From contig JAPPGZ010000092.1 in NCBI GenBank assembly GCA_028874905.1, positions 111,452-175,451 of the forward strand: a stretch of DNA of 64,000 nt. The letters are read 5' to 3'. Each line of letters opens with the position of its first letter. The first letter of the stretch is position 1. The DNA is from Gemmatimonadota bacterium. Its GTDB lineage: Bacteria > Gemmatimonadota > Gemmatimonadetes > Longimicrobiales > Gaopeijiaceae. The notes below the pieces were generated by a model that saw only the letters and a program-made list of their open reading frames with translations, did no database searches and had not been told where the DNA came from. The position numbers were made by a program, and so were the translations under genes. This document shows positions 9,701-18,834 of this stretch, in pieces.

Positions 9701-10100
9701 TTTCGCCGGTGCCGGCCCAGACAATGTCCGGATCGGACGGATCGATGGCCACGGCCCCGATCGAGTACGACGGCTGGTCGTCGAAGACGGGCGTCCACGT
9801 GACGCCTGAATTCGTGGTCTTCCAGACGCCGCCGGAGCCGACCGCGATGTACCAGGTCGTGGGGTCGCCGGGGTGTACCGCGATGTCCGCGATGCGCCCG
9901 CCCATCAGCGCCGGGCCGATTCCGCGAAGCGGGAGCCCTCGGGTGGCCTGGGTGATGAGGGCGATGTCGGGCTGCGTCGCTTGGGCGGTCGCGCCCTGCG
10001 GGGTGGCGGCGAGCGCCGCAAGCGCGGCGGCGGGGATGACGGTGGCGAGGGTCGCGCGGGTGAGGTGGTCGAACATGGGTCGCGTCGTGGTGCGGGACAT
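6771..10100 (-). CDS. Large secreted VPS10/sortilin-like BNR beta-propeller (glycosyl-hydrolase-like)
   Basis: Many S.DGG.TW repeats; GSGGVWKTTNSGVTWTPVFD; signal peptide MSRTTTRPMFDHLTRAT... Confidence 0.85.
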   Translation of the reverse strand: MSRTTTRPMFDHLTRATLATVIPAAALAALAATPQGATAQATQPDIALITQATRGLPLRGIGPALMGGRIADIAVHPGDPTTWYIAVGSGGVWKTTNSGVTWTPVFDDQPSYSIGAVAIDPSDPDIVWAGTGENVSGRHVAWGDGVYRSRDGGRTWEQAGLAASEHIGRILVDPRDGNTVFVAAEGPLWSAGGERGLYRTGDGGETWDAVLTVDENTGVTDVEFDPVDPDIMYAATYERRRTVWSLLAGGPGSGIHKSTDGGRTWREVTAGLPNGDMGKIGIDVSGADRNIVYATIEGGPNDRGFYRSTDRGESWERRNSYISGGTGPHYYQEIEASPHDPDLVYQMDVFIHVTRDGGATFTELGTGREKHSDNHALWIDPANGRHMLAGTDAGLYETFDEGTTWRHFPNMPISQFYKLALDNSEPFYNILGGAQDLGTLHGPSRTMNMEGVRNRDWYAPLGADGYALAFDPTDPAIAYIQSQQGNLQRVNLHNHELINIRPLPAPGDPPERWNWDSPVVASPHAEGRIYYASQRVWRSDDRGNSWTAVSGDLTRDDNRYELPVAGRVRSVNALWGNTAMSWYSTISAISESPLDEGVIVAGTDDGLVQVTEDGGANWRQAAPLPGLPERAFMNDVKASQHDRASFFVAPDNHKEGDYTPYLFETNDAGRTWRSIAGDLPDGVIIWSVEQDHVRPDLLFLGAENGIYFTPNGGANWVLLGAGAPTISFRDLEIQRRDNDLVGATFGRGFYVLDDYAPLRDMADGALAAGAVLFPVRDAWWYVPNAPLQAPGQPTLGTTSFVTPNPDFGATFTYWLAETPETMRTERREAERAAVARGEDITFPGYDALRDEALESGPRVAMVVRDAAGDAVRRVMGPATEGLHRVTWDLRRPAPDPVNLTTPGFTPPWAGTPRGPLAPPGNYTVEMALITETGVERVGEPQPFTVKPVPNIDATTDFAAAMAFAEETADLQRRARGAAAEIGRARDRIRHMRAALDETPNAANDLYTRLEAIETRLAGIAVRLQGDPARGALNEPSAPAILGRIGQVAGGHWGTRQLPTQTQRESLEIARGGFQRVSIALRTLLEETLAELEADMEAAGAPWTPGRRVG

Positions 10101-10195
10101 GGGTGCCGCCTGCTGTCCGGCAGGCGGAAGGAAGGGTGCTGCTGGACGGCGCGGGCGGATTGCCGCGCGGCCCGGCGTCATTCTAGGTTGCGCCC

Positions 10196-11455
10196 ATGAC
10201 CGACGCCAGCAACGAGTCCACCGCCGAAGCCACGTACGAAGCCACGTCCGGCGCCAGCGCCGATAGTGCCCTGTGCGAGAACTGCGGACGCCCGCGCGCA
10301 GAGCGCTTCTGCTCGCAGTGCGGCCAGAACGACCGCACCTACTCGCGATCCCTCTTCCCGGTGCTGGGCGAGCTGGTGCGCGAGTCCTTCGAGTTCGACG
10401 GCCGCCTCGCGCAGACGCTCAAGCTCCTGCTCTTCAAGCCTGGCAGCCTGTCGACCGAGTTTTCCCGCAACCGGCGCGCGCGATACATGACGCCGGTCCG
10501 GCTCTACCTCTTCACCAGCGTGATCTTCTTCCTCACGATGTCGCTGGTGATGTCGCGGGTTCCCAACCTGCTCGAGGAGGAGCCGGACCAGGATCCATCT
10601 TCAAGCTTCGCCGAGATCCCGGGGGAGGTGATGGATTCCCTTCAGGTCGCGATGGATTCCCTGCAGGCCATGGTGCCCGGAATTCAGCTGCAGATCGACG
10701 GCGACGACGTTTCGGGGTCGATGGAGATCGGCGAGTCCGGGATTGCAGCGCTCAGGGCGAACCTGGAGCCTTCCCAGCACGGCAAGCTCGACGATCTGCT
10801 CAATCGCGAGTCGGAGTGGGTCACGCAGACCGCCCTCGCCCTCCTGGCTGCGGTATTCGATTCCGAAGCTCAGGCGTCGTCGGTGGGCGGACGGCAAGCG
10901 GATCCGGGGCCGGCGGAGGACATTGCGCCGGCCGCCGACAGCGCGGCGCAGACGGCCGGGACGGTCGCCGGCGAACCGCCCCCTGGCGCTGCAGTCGTAC
11001 TGCCGGGTTTCCGCGGCTTCCTGGCGAGGATGATGCTGAACAGCATGGTCGACCTGCTGCACGACCGCGACGCGTTCTTCGAACGTATCATCGGCAACCT
11101 GTCGATTGCCATGTTCTTCCTGTTGCCCGTCTACGCGTTGATCCTCGCCGTGTTCTATTGGCGCAAGAAGCGGTACTACATCGAGCACCTCATCTTCGGC
11201 ATGCATGTCCACTCGTTTCTGTTCATCATCTTCACCCTGATGCTGATCGCGTCGATCACACCCATGGGCGCGGCCGGGCAGGGGTGGGCCCAGGGAATCC
11301 TCGGACTGACGGTCGTGGCCTACCCGATCATCGCCCTGCGCCGCTTCTACGGGAACGGCTGGTTCGTCACCCTGGTCAAGGCGTTCGTGCTGAGTATCCT
11401 GTACTTCACGATCGTAAGTCCCCTGACCACGATCGTCCTGTTCCTGACCGCCTGA
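10196..11455 (+). CDS. DUF3667-like membrane protein with N-terminal zinc ribbon
   Basis: CENCGRPRAERFCSQCGQNDRTYSRSLFPVLGELVRESF...; 4-5 TM segments. Confidence 0.75.
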   Translation: MTDASNESTAEATYEATSGASADSALCENCGRPRAERFCSQCGQNDRTYSRSLFPVLGELVRESFEFDGRLAQTLKLLLFKPGSLSTEFSRNRRARYMTPVRLYLFTSVIFFLTMSLVMSRVPNLLEEEPDQDPSSSFAEIPGEVMDSLQVAMDSLQAMVPGIQLQIDGDDVSGSMEIGESGIAALRANLEPSQHGKLDDLLNRESEWVTQTALALLAAVFDSEAQASSVGGRQADPGPAEDIAPAADSAAQTAGTVAGEPPPGAAVVLPGFRGFLARMMLNSMVDLLHDRDAFFERIIGNLSIAMFFLLPVYALILAVFYWRKKRYYIEHLIFGMHVHSFLFIIFTLMLIASITPMGAAGQGWAQGILGLTVVAYPIIALRRFYGNGWFVTLVKAFVLSILYFTIVSPLTTIVLFLTA

Positions 11456-11458
11456 CCC

Positions 11459-13333
11459 ATGCTTCTCCGCCCTGCCCTCGTCGCCCTCCTCGCGATGGCT
11501 TCCGCGTGCGGACCCCAGAGGTCGGCCACCGACACCGGCTTCGAGGTCGCCGAGGCCACGATTTTCGAGTTGCAGGACGCGATGGCCGCGCGCCAGGTCA
11601 CCTCGGTGCAGCTGGTCGATTCCTACCTGACCCGCATCGCCGCCTATGACCGGGCGGGTTCGGCGCTCAACACGATCATCCGTCTGAATCCGCTCGCGCT
11701 GGAGCAAGCCGCGGCGCTGGATGCGGAGCGGGCGGCGGGAACGGTGCGGGGCCCGATGCACGGCATCCCGGTCCTCATGAAAGACAACTACGACATGGAC
11801 TGGATGCCGACGACGGGATCAAGTCTGGCGCTCGCGGGTCTCCGTCCGGTCGACAACGCGTTTCAGGTGAAACGTCTTCTCGATGCCGGCGCCGTGATCC
11901 TGGGCAAGACGAACCTGCACGAACTCGCGGCGGGGATCACCACGATCAGCTCGCTGGGCGGGCAGACGCGGAACCCGTACGATCCGGCTCGGAACCCCGG
12001 CGGCAGTTCGGGCGGCACCGGCGCGGCCGTCGCCGCCAGCTTCGCGGCCGTGGCGTGGGGCAGCGACACCTGCGGTTCGATCCGGATCCCCGCCTCCGTG
12101 CACAACCTCTTCGGGCTGAGGCCGACCAAGGGGCTGTCGAGCATCGACGGGATTCTGCCACTGTCTCATTCGCAGGACACAGGCGGACCGCTGGCGCGCA
12201 CGGTGACCGATCTGGCCATTGCGCTGGATGCCACGGTGGGACGCGATCCCGCCGACCCTGCAACCGCCATTCTCGAGGGGCACGACACGCCGAACTTCCA
12301 GGCCGCGCTCGACCCGACCGCCCTCGATGAAGCCCGGATCGGGGTGCTGGAGACATGGGTGCCGGAGGAGGGAAGCGCGGGCAGCGTGACGCAGGTGATT
12401 CGCGATGCCCTCGCGGAGATGGAGGCCCTCGGCGCGACGGTCCTGGATGTCGAAATCCCCGAAATGGACGACCTGCTCTCCAACACCGGCCTGATCGATT
12501 TCGATTTCAAGTTCGACCTGATGAACTACCTGGCCGGCGTTCCCGACGCACCCGTCGCGTCGCTGGAAGAGATCCTCGAAGCCGGCCTCCATCACGAGGC
12601 GCTGGACGGCAGCTTCCGCCGCCGCAACGAACGCGCCGCCCGCGACACCCCCGAGCTCGACGAGACCCTGGAGCGCCGCCGCGTCCTCACGGCGGCGGTC
12701 GTCGACCTCCTCACCCGGCACGATCTCGACGCGCTGGCCTACCCGACCATGCGGCAGGAGACCGCCCTCATCGGCGCGGCACCTACCGGCGCGACCTGCT
12801 TCCTGAGCGCGCACACCGGCCTCCCTGCGCTCACCATCCCGGCCGGCTTCACCGAGCGCGGCCTCCCGGTCGGCCTGGAACTGCTGGGCCGCTCGCTCGA
12901 CGACGCCCGCCTGGTCGCGTTCGCGTTCGCCTACGAGGCCGCGCGTCCCAAACGGCGCGCTCCGCTGCGCACCCCGCCCCTGGTCAACGGCGCCGCACCG
13001 CCCCCCGTGCAAATCACCACCGATCCCCCCAGCGGCAACGGAGTCGACGCCGTCATGGGCGTGGACCTCCCCACCGGCACCCTCTCATACCGCATCACCA
13101 TCTCCGGCACCGACCCCACCGACGTCTACGGCACCGTTCTTCGCCGCACCTCCGGCGAGGACGGCCCGGTCGTCGTGCTGCGGATCGGCGGTCCTGAAGA
13201 AGCGGACATGAACGGCACGATGGCGCTGTCCCCCCGACTCCTGCACGACATCATGAACGGCGACCTCGAGCTGCTGGTCCACACCAGCCGCGGCTCCGAC
13301 CACCGCAGCCTTGCGCCTCGGACCAGGCCCTGA
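11459..13333 (+). CDS. Secreted lipoprotein amidase with C-terminal CHRD-like domain
   Basis: Lipobox LAMASAC; GGSSGGTGAAVAASF amidase signature; C-term GTLSYRITISG...GPVVVLRIGG...GTMALSPRLLHDIMNGDLELLVHTS. Confidence 0.85.
   Translation: MLLRPALVALLAMASACGPQRSATDTGFEVAEATIFELQDAMAARQVTSVQLVDSYLTRIAAYDRAGSALNTIIRLNPLALEQAAALDAERAAGTVRGPMHGIPVLMKDNYDMDWMPTTGSSLALAGLRPVDNAFQVKRLLDAGAVILGKTNLHELAAGITTISSLGGQTRNPYDPARNPGGSSGGTGAAVAASFAAVAWGSDTCGSIRIPASVHNLFGLRPTKGLSSIDGILPLSHSQDTGGPLARTVTDLAIALDATVGRDPADPATAILEGHDTPNFQAALDPTALDEARIGVLETWVPEEGSAGSVTQVIRDALAEMEALGATVLDVEIPEMDDLLSNTGLIDFDFKFDLMNYLAGVPDAPVASLEEILEAGLHHEALDGSFRRRNERAARDTPELDETLERRRVLTAAVVDLLTRHDLDALAYPTMRQETALIGAAPTGATCFLSAHTGLPALTIPAGFTERGLPVGLELLGRSLDDARLVAFAFAYEAARPKRRAPLRTPPLVNGAAPPPVQITTDPPSGNGVDAVMGVDLPTGTLSYRITISGTDPTDVYGTVLRRTSGEDGPVVVLRIGGPEEADMNGTMALSPRLLHDIMNGDLELLVHTSRGSDHRSLAPRTRP
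11859..11874. repeat. Imperfect copy of dispersed palindrome: CGTTTCAGGTGAAACG
   Basis: Same 7-mer half-site family as 30737, 56327 and 60402 sites. Confidence 0.85.
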
Positions 13334-13381
13334 CAGTTGCGCATTCGGACCTTCCCACAGTTACGCCTCCGGACCCTCCCC
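13306..13381. repeat. Degenerate ~24-bp tandem repeat across convergent gene ends
   Basis: cagttgcgcattcggaccttccca / cagttacgcctccggaccctcccc, preceded by a weaker unit cagccttgcgcctcggaccaggccctga. Confidence 0.6.
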
Positions 13382-14326
13382 GAGGAAGCCCCTGAAGGGG
13401 TTCGGAAGCGGTTTTGGGCTCGAAAAACCCCCACCGGTCTCGATGTCGACAGAGATCGAGCCGATCAGGTCCCGGATAGCCTTCTCCCCACGGCGCAACG
13501 CGTAACGATAAATCCCGCGCCAGCCCAGCATCGCTAGCCCTCCGACCGCTGCCGCACCGGCCAGGAACCCCGCCACCGCCGTACCGGCCGCGAAACCTCC
13601 GATACCCAGGGCAGCCCCCGCCGCCCCGCCCGCGAAGCCGCCAACAACCCCACTCAACGACGCGACCACCCCCGAAATCCCACCCCCGACCCACAGGTTG
13701 AGCTTGTGGCTGTGAATCAGGCTCCCTTGCACAGTCAACTCGGTCGCGGGCGGTTCGGTGTCCAGGCGCCGGAGGCTGAAGTGCAGCTGCTTGAGGTTGG
13801 CCCAGGCCATCTCGTAAGGGAACGACTGGTCCGCCGCGGTTGCCGTGTACGAGTAGGCAGGAACGTTGAACGCCAGCACGCCTCCGTCGAGGGGATCGGC
13901 TCCATAGTGATCGACAAGACTGAGGCGAAACGGGCGCGCCGGGAGGATCCTTTGCATGGCGGCGTAGACCTCCTCCGCCGGTGCGTGGATCACCCGGGAA
14001 ACCTCCAGCTTGAGCGGCGGCTCGCCCAGGAAACGCGCTGCCATCGCCGACGGCCGGGCCTGGTCTCCTTCGGCCAGCGCCCGGCTGTGAGATTCCGCTA
14101 GCGCGTGATCCACGAACTCGGGCGAGATCCCGGCTTCTTCCGCGGCGGCCCGCACATCCGCGAGGCGGTATCCTTCGACCTCGCCCACGTCGGCGGGCCG
14201 CCCCCGCGGAGCCAGCTGTCTCGAACGCTCTTCGAGGCGACGAGCGGCCTCGGCTTGCAACTCGGCCGCGCGGCGCCAGAGTACGCGTGCCTTCTCCTCG
14301 GAGATGCGGGTTTCGTCCTCGCTCAT
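13361..14326 (-). CDS. Conserved hypothetical, Gly/Ala-rich membrane segment
   Basis: MSEDETRISEEKARVLWRRAAELQAEAARRLEERSR...; C-terminal GGFAGGAAGAALGIGG helices. Confidence 0.65.
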   Translation of the reverse strand: MSEDETRISEEKARVLWRRAAELQAEAARRLEERSRQLAPRGRPADVGEVEGYRLADVRAAAEEAGISPEFVDHALAESHSRALAEGDQARPSAMAARFLGEPPLKLEVSRVIHAPAEEVYAAMQRILPARPFRLSLVDHYGADPLDGGVLAFNVPAYSYTATAADQSFPYEMAWANLKQLHFSLRRLDTEPPATELTVQGSLIHSHKLNLWVGGGISGVVASLSGVVGGFAGGAAGAALGIGGFAAGTAVAGFLAGAAAVGGLAMLGWRGIYRYALRRGEKAIRDLIGSISVDIETGGGFSSPKPLPNPFRGFLGEGPEA

Positions 14327-14417
14327 GGCATCCAAGTTGCCCCGACGACTCGTCGCGCGCCACGTTGCACCCCGAGCGCCCGCGAGTAACTCACCGCCCC
14401 AGCCGGAGAATCCACCA

Positions 14418-17400
14418 ATGCAGCGCACCACGACGACCACCCTGGTCCTGTCCCTCACCTGCGCCGCCGCAGTGCATTTCGCCGCGATGCATTTCGCTGC
14501 CAACCCCGCGGCCGCCCAGACCCCCGGCCGCATCGCCGCCGGCCTCACCTGGCGCTACATTGGCCCCGCCATCGCGGGCGGGCGGATCAGCGACCTCGAG
14601 GTCGTGCCGGGCACCCAGTCGCACATCTACGTCGGGGCCGCGTCGGGCGGCGTCTGGGAGAGTGTCAACCACGGCACCACGTGGACCCCGATCTTCGACG
14701 ACCAGCCCAACCTGTCCGTTGGAGACATTGCGCTGGCCCCGTCCGATCCGCTCGAGATCTGGGTCGGGACCGGCGAGGCCAACAACCGCAACAGCTCGCC
14801 GTGGGGACAGGGCGTCTACCACTCGTCGGACGGCGGCAAGACGTGGCGGCTCACCGGGCTCGAGGACACGAGGCACGTTGGCCGCATCGTGGTGCATCCC
14901 ACCGATCCGGACCGCGTTTGGGTGGCCGCGGTGGGCCATCTCTTCGGCCCGAACGAGGAGCGCGGCGTCTTCCGCACGACCGACCGGGGTGCCACATGGG
15001 AAAGGCTGCTCTACATCGATGAGAACACGGGCGCAATCGATCTCGCCATGGATCCGTCCGATCCAGCCATTCTCTACGCGGCGATGTACCAGCGCCAGCG
15101 GCGGGCGCACGGGTTCATCGGGGGCGGTCCGGGGAGCGGCATCTACAAGAGCACGGACGGCGGCGATACCTGGCGGGAGCTGACCGAGGGTTTGCCGGAG
15201 GGCGACATGGGCCGTATCGGCCTCGCGGTGTCGCGCCGCAATCCGCAGCTGGTCATGGCGGTGGTCGAAGCAGAGGAAGGCGGGATCTTCAAGTCGACCG
15301 ATCGTGGTGAATCGTGGACACGGGTCAACGAGCTCAACCAGCGCCCCATGTACTACAGCCAGCTCAGGATCGATCCCAACGACGACGAGACCGTGTACCT
15401 GGTAGCGGGCTCGCTGCACCGCACCACCGACGGGGGCGAGACGTTCAACACGGTGGCACAGGAGGTCGTGTACAACACCGGCGTGCACGTCGACCACCAC
15501 GACCTGTGGATCGACCCCGAGAACTCGGCGCACATGATCCTGGGCAACGACGGCGGCCTCTATTCGACCTGGGACCGGGGCGACAACTGGACCTTCATCT
15601 CCAACATTCCGATCCAGCAGTTCTACGACATCGACCTCGACATGGCCGACCCGTACTTCGTCTATGGCGGTCTGCAGGACAACAACTCGTACCGGGGACC
15701 GAGCCGGAACACCCGCTACCACGGCATCCTCAACCGCGACTGGCAGGTGATCGACTACGGCGACGGGATGTACGCGGAGACGGACCCGTCCGACCCGGGC
15801 ACGGTTTACGTCACTTCGCAGAACGCGGGGATCGTGCGCGTGGACCTGGCGACGGGCGACCGCAAGGCCCTGAAGCCCTTCCCGCGCGACACCACCGAGG
15901 TGTACAACTTCGACTGGAAGTCGCCGATCCTGGTGTCTCCCCACAACTCGAACCGCGTCTACCTGGGCGGCAACCGCCTCTTCATTTCGGACGATCGGGG
16001 CGAGAGCTGGCGCGCCACCGGGGAACTGACGCGGGGACTCCTCCCCGACAGCCTGCCGATCATGGGGATGATGCCGGACTCGACCACCCTGTCGAAGCAC
16101 GACGGGGTGTCGGGGTACGGCGAGATCACGGCCGTTTCCGAGTCGCCGGTCACGGCGGGCGTGCTGTGGACCGGCGCGGACGACGGCACCGTGCAGGTCA
16201 GCCCCGACGACGGCGAGACGTGGACGGACGTCACGGCGAATATCGTGGGCGCGGCAGGCGGGCCGCCCTTCCCGTACTACGTGAGTTGGATGGAGGCGTC
16301 GCACTTCGAGGGCGCGCGCGCGTACGTTAGCCTCGACGGGCACTGGGACGACGACTACGCGCCCTACATCTTCGTGACCGAGGACATGGGGGCGACGTGG
16401 CGACCGCTTGTGGCCGGGCTCGCCAGCGCCACCGTCAACGTGATCCGCGAGCACCACGCCAACCCGAACGTGCTGATCGTGGGCGCGGAGGACGGCGCCT
16501 TCGCGTCGATCGACGGGGGTGCGACGTGGGGCCACCTTGGCTCCGGGATGCCGGCCGTGCCGGTCGACGACATCGAGATCCACCCGCGCGACAACGACGT
16601 GGTGGCCGGGACGCACGGCCGCGGCATCTACGTCCTGGACGACATTGGCCTGATCTCGCCGTATCTGTACATCGAGTTCGAAAGTGGCGTCGCGACCGGG
16701 CGCCTGACCGAGGTCGACGAGCCGATCTTCACGCCGCCCAGGCCCGCGACGATGTTCCTCTATCGCAACGATGTCCCATCACAGGGGCAGGGGATGTATC
16801 GGGCCGAGAATCCGGCCTACGGCGCGAACTTCGACTACTGGCTGCCGGAAGCGGTCGAAGGCGGGGTGAGCATCGAGGTGCGTGACGCCTCCGGCGCGGT
16901 CGTGCGTACCCTGACCGGGCCTGGAGCGGCGGGGACGAGCCGTGTGACCTGGGACCTGCGCCACGAGCCCATTCCGCACGACACGGCCCGCTACGAGGTG
17001 CCCAACCTGGACTCGGGTCCCGATGGGCCGTTCGTTTTGCCGGGCGAGTTCATCGTGGTCCTCACGGTCGGGGACGAGCGTCGCCAGCAGGATCTCACCG
17101 TACGGCCCGACGAGCGGCTGCGCGTGACCGCGGAAGAGCGGCTCGCGCGCTACGGGTTCACGATGGAGCTGCACGAGCTGAAGCGGTTTGCGTACGACGA
17201 GGGTGTCGCCGCCTACGACCTTGAGCGGGAGGCCGAGGACGCAATCGAAGCGCTTGAAGAAGGCGACGGCATCGACGAGGACGACCTGGAACGCGCGCAG
17301 GAGCTGGCCGCCGAAATCGAGGAGGTTGCCGACGAATGGCGCCGCCTCAACGCCGATATCCGTAACTGGTGGACCGGTCTGCTGGGCAAGTTCGACGGCG

Positions 17401-17546
17401 GGCCTTCAACGACCGGCTCGCTCACCGGGCCGTCCGACGACCAGCGGCGCCGCATGGCGAGGATCTGGGAGGAGGCCCGCGCGGCGGAAGAACAACTGGA
17501 GGGGCTGGACGACGTGATCGAGGAATTGCGGGGGCTGTCACCGTAG
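14418..17546 (+). CDS. Large secreted VPS10/sortilin-like BNR beta-propeller (paralogue of 6771-10100)
   Basis: GAASGGVWESVNHGTTWTPIFDDQPNLSVGDIALAPSDP; repeated STDGG.TW; signal peptide MQRTTTTTLVLSLTCAAAV. Confidence 0.9.
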   Translation: MQRTTTTTLVLSLTCAAAVHFAAMHFAANPAAAQTPGRIAAGLTWRYIGPAIAGGRISDLEVVPGTQSHIYVGAASGGVWESVNHGTTWTPIFDDQPNLSVGDIALAPSDPLEIWVGTGEANNRNSSPWGQGVYHSSDGGKTWRLTGLEDTRHVGRIVVHPTDPDRVWVAAVGHLFGPNEERGVFRTTDRGATWERLLYIDENTGAIDLAMDPSDPAILYAAMYQRQRRAHGFIGGGPGSGIYKSTDGGDTWRELTEGLPEGDMGRIGLAVSRRNPQLVMAVVEAEEGGIFKSTDRGESWTRVNELNQRPMYYSQLRIDPNDDETVYLVAGSLHRTTDGGETFNTVAQEVVYNTGVHVDHHDLWIDPENSAHMILGNDGGLYSTWDRGDNWTFISNIPIQQFYDIDLDMADPYFVYGGLQDNNSYRGPSRNTRYHGILNRDWQVIDYGDGMYAETDPSDPGTVYVTSQNAGIVRVDLATGDRKALKPFPRDTTEVYNFDWKSPILVSPHNSNRVYLGGNRLFISDDRGESWRATGELTRGLLPDSLPIMGMMPDSTTLSKHDGVSGYGEITAVSESPVTAGVLWTGADDGTVQVSPDDGETWTDVTANIVGAAGGPPFPYYVSWMEASHFEGARAYVSLDGHWDDDYAPYIFVTEDMGATWRPLVAGLASATVNVIREHHANPNVLIVGAEDGAFASIDGGATWGHLGSGMPAVPVDDIEIHPRDNDVVAGTHGRGIYVLDDIGLISPYLYIEFESGVATGRLTEVDEPIFTPPRPATMFLYRNDVPSQGQGMYRAENPAYGANFDYWLPEAVEGGVSIEVRDASGAVVRTLTGPGAAGTSRVTWDLRHEPIPHDTARYEVPNLDSGPDGPFVLPGEFIVVLTVGDERRQQDLTVRPDERLRVTAEERLARYGFTMELHELKRFAYDEGVAAYDLEREAEDAIEALEEGDGIDEDDLERAQELAAEIEEVADEWRRLNADIRNWWTGLLGKFDGGPSTTGSLTGPSDDQRRRMARIWEEARAAEEQLEGLDDVIEELRGLSP

Positions 17547-17604
17547 GGGCCTCAACGACGTGCTGGAAGGCGCGGGAATGGACGGAATCGGCGGTTAGTG
17601 ACCT

Positions 17605-17619
17605 GATTGTTACACAATC
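17605..17619. promoter_or_regulatory. Inverted repeat GATTGT-TAC-ACAATC in AT-rich intergenic region
   Basis: Perfect 6-bp arms, upstream of ORF 17657. Confidence 0.5.
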
Positions 17620-17656
17620 GCCCGTTTTTCGTGTGTTTTGTTCGTGAGAATCATGC

Positions 17657-18235
17657 ATGAAGGACGCCAAACATGCCGATAGGCTGTCCGGTCCGCGACC
17701 TGGCAGGCCCACCAACGTGATTCCGTTCCTGACCGCACCGCACCGCCGGCGTGGATACGGTCCGGCGGTACTGGCCGATGCCCTTCGGCGAGTCCGCGCT
17801 GCCGGTCTCCGCGGCGGCTTCGTCCTCCTGGTGCCTGCACCGCCGGGCACGGAACGGGACCCGCGACCCCCCGTCGGATCCCGTTCGGATTCCGCCCTGG
17901 AGTGCTGGAAGCAGTTGTGCGACCGGATCGCGGAGCACACCCCGTTGCGTGTCGCTTTGCTCGGCGTGGAGCCGCCCGGCGAGACCTCGTCCGCAGTGGG
18001 CGATTGCCCGGAAAAGCGGTGCGTCGTCCTCTCCGGTTTCCCGCAAAGTCAGCGTTCGGTCCTGCTGGAACTAGCGCGGGCCGTCTGCTCCGACGACCCC
18101 GTCCTAATGGCGGAAGCGCGTGCTACGGGAGTGCCGGCCTTCGAACCTGATCAATTGGTCGCCGCGAGTCGCGACGGAACGCTGCCGGAGCTGTTGGTGC
18201 ACCCGGTCGCGCGGACTTTTCCGGCCTCCGCCTAG
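17657..18235 (+). CDS. Hypothetical protein
   Basis: 192 aa ORF after an AT-rich putative promoter; no family recognised; competes with antisense ORF 17651-18046. Confidence 0.4.
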   Translation: MKDAKHADRLSGPRPGRPTNVIPFLTAPHRRRGYGPAVLADALRRVRAAGLRGGFVLLVPAPPGTERDPRPPVGSRSDSALECWKQLCDRIAEHTPLRVALLGVEPPGETSSAVGDCPEKRCVVLSGFPQSQRSVLLELARAVCSDDPVLMAEARATGVPAFEPDQLVAASRDGTLPELLVHPVARTFPASA

Positions 18236-18264
18236 CACCGGTCAGCGCGACCGCGCCAATCGCG

Positions 18265-18834
18265 TCACTTCCCCCGCGCGATACACTCGATCTCCACCCT
18301 GGCGCCGAGCGCCAGGCCGCTTCCAGCCATCGCCGAGCGCGCCGGCGGTTCGATCCCCTCGAAGTACGTGACATAGGCCTCGTTCATCTCCGCGTAGTCG
18401 GCGATGTCGGCGAGGAACACGGTGCACTTCACGAGGTCCGCGAAGCCGAGCCCCGCCGCCTCAAGGACGCGGCCGATGTTGTCCATGGTTGCACGGGTTT
18501 CGGCGCCGACCCCGCCGTCGACGACGCGCAGTTCGCCGCTGGGCGGGGTGCCGATCGCGCCGGAGAGGAAGACCAGGTCGCCGACGCGCACCGCAGGCGT
18601 GAAGACGGGGAGCCGTGCTACGCCGTCGGGGACGATGTGTTCGATGGGCGTGGGTTCGGGCATTGCGCGGTCTCCTTGCTGTGCGTCCTCGCCGGGCGCG
18701 GGAGGTGACTCACAGGCGATGATCGTGGCCAGCGCGGCCAGGGCGGGCATCATGCAGGCGCGCCCGGGCGGGGTCGCCGCCGGTCCGCCGCCGGGGCGAA
18801 GCCATAGCGGGAACGGTCGCTCTCTACCTCTCAT
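18265..18834 (-). CDS. RidA/YjgF-family protein with N-terminal lipobox-like leader (start uncertain: 18834 or 18753)
   Basis: VRVGDLVFLSGAIGTPP...TMDNIGRVLEAAGLGFADLVKCTVFLADIADYAEMNEAYVTYF; leader MMPALAALATIIAC. Confidence 0.8.
   Translation of the reverse strand: MRGRERPFPLWLRPGGGPAATPPGRACMMPALAALATIIACESPPAPGEDAQQGDRAMPEPTPIEHIVPDGVARLPVFTPAVRVGDLVFLSGAIGTPPSGELRVVDGGVGAETRATMDNIGRVLEAAGLGFADLVKCTVFLADIADYAEMNEAYVTYFEGIEPPARSAMAGSGLALGARVEIECIARGK

Noticed and set aside
14391-16616. 741-aa antisense ORF in the VPS10-like gene
   Set aside because: Antisense to a strongly recognisable propeller; composition typical of shadow frames.
17651-18046. 131-aa minus-strand ORF as the real gene
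   Set aside because: No family recognised and shorter than the plus-strand alternative; left undecided, not annotated.
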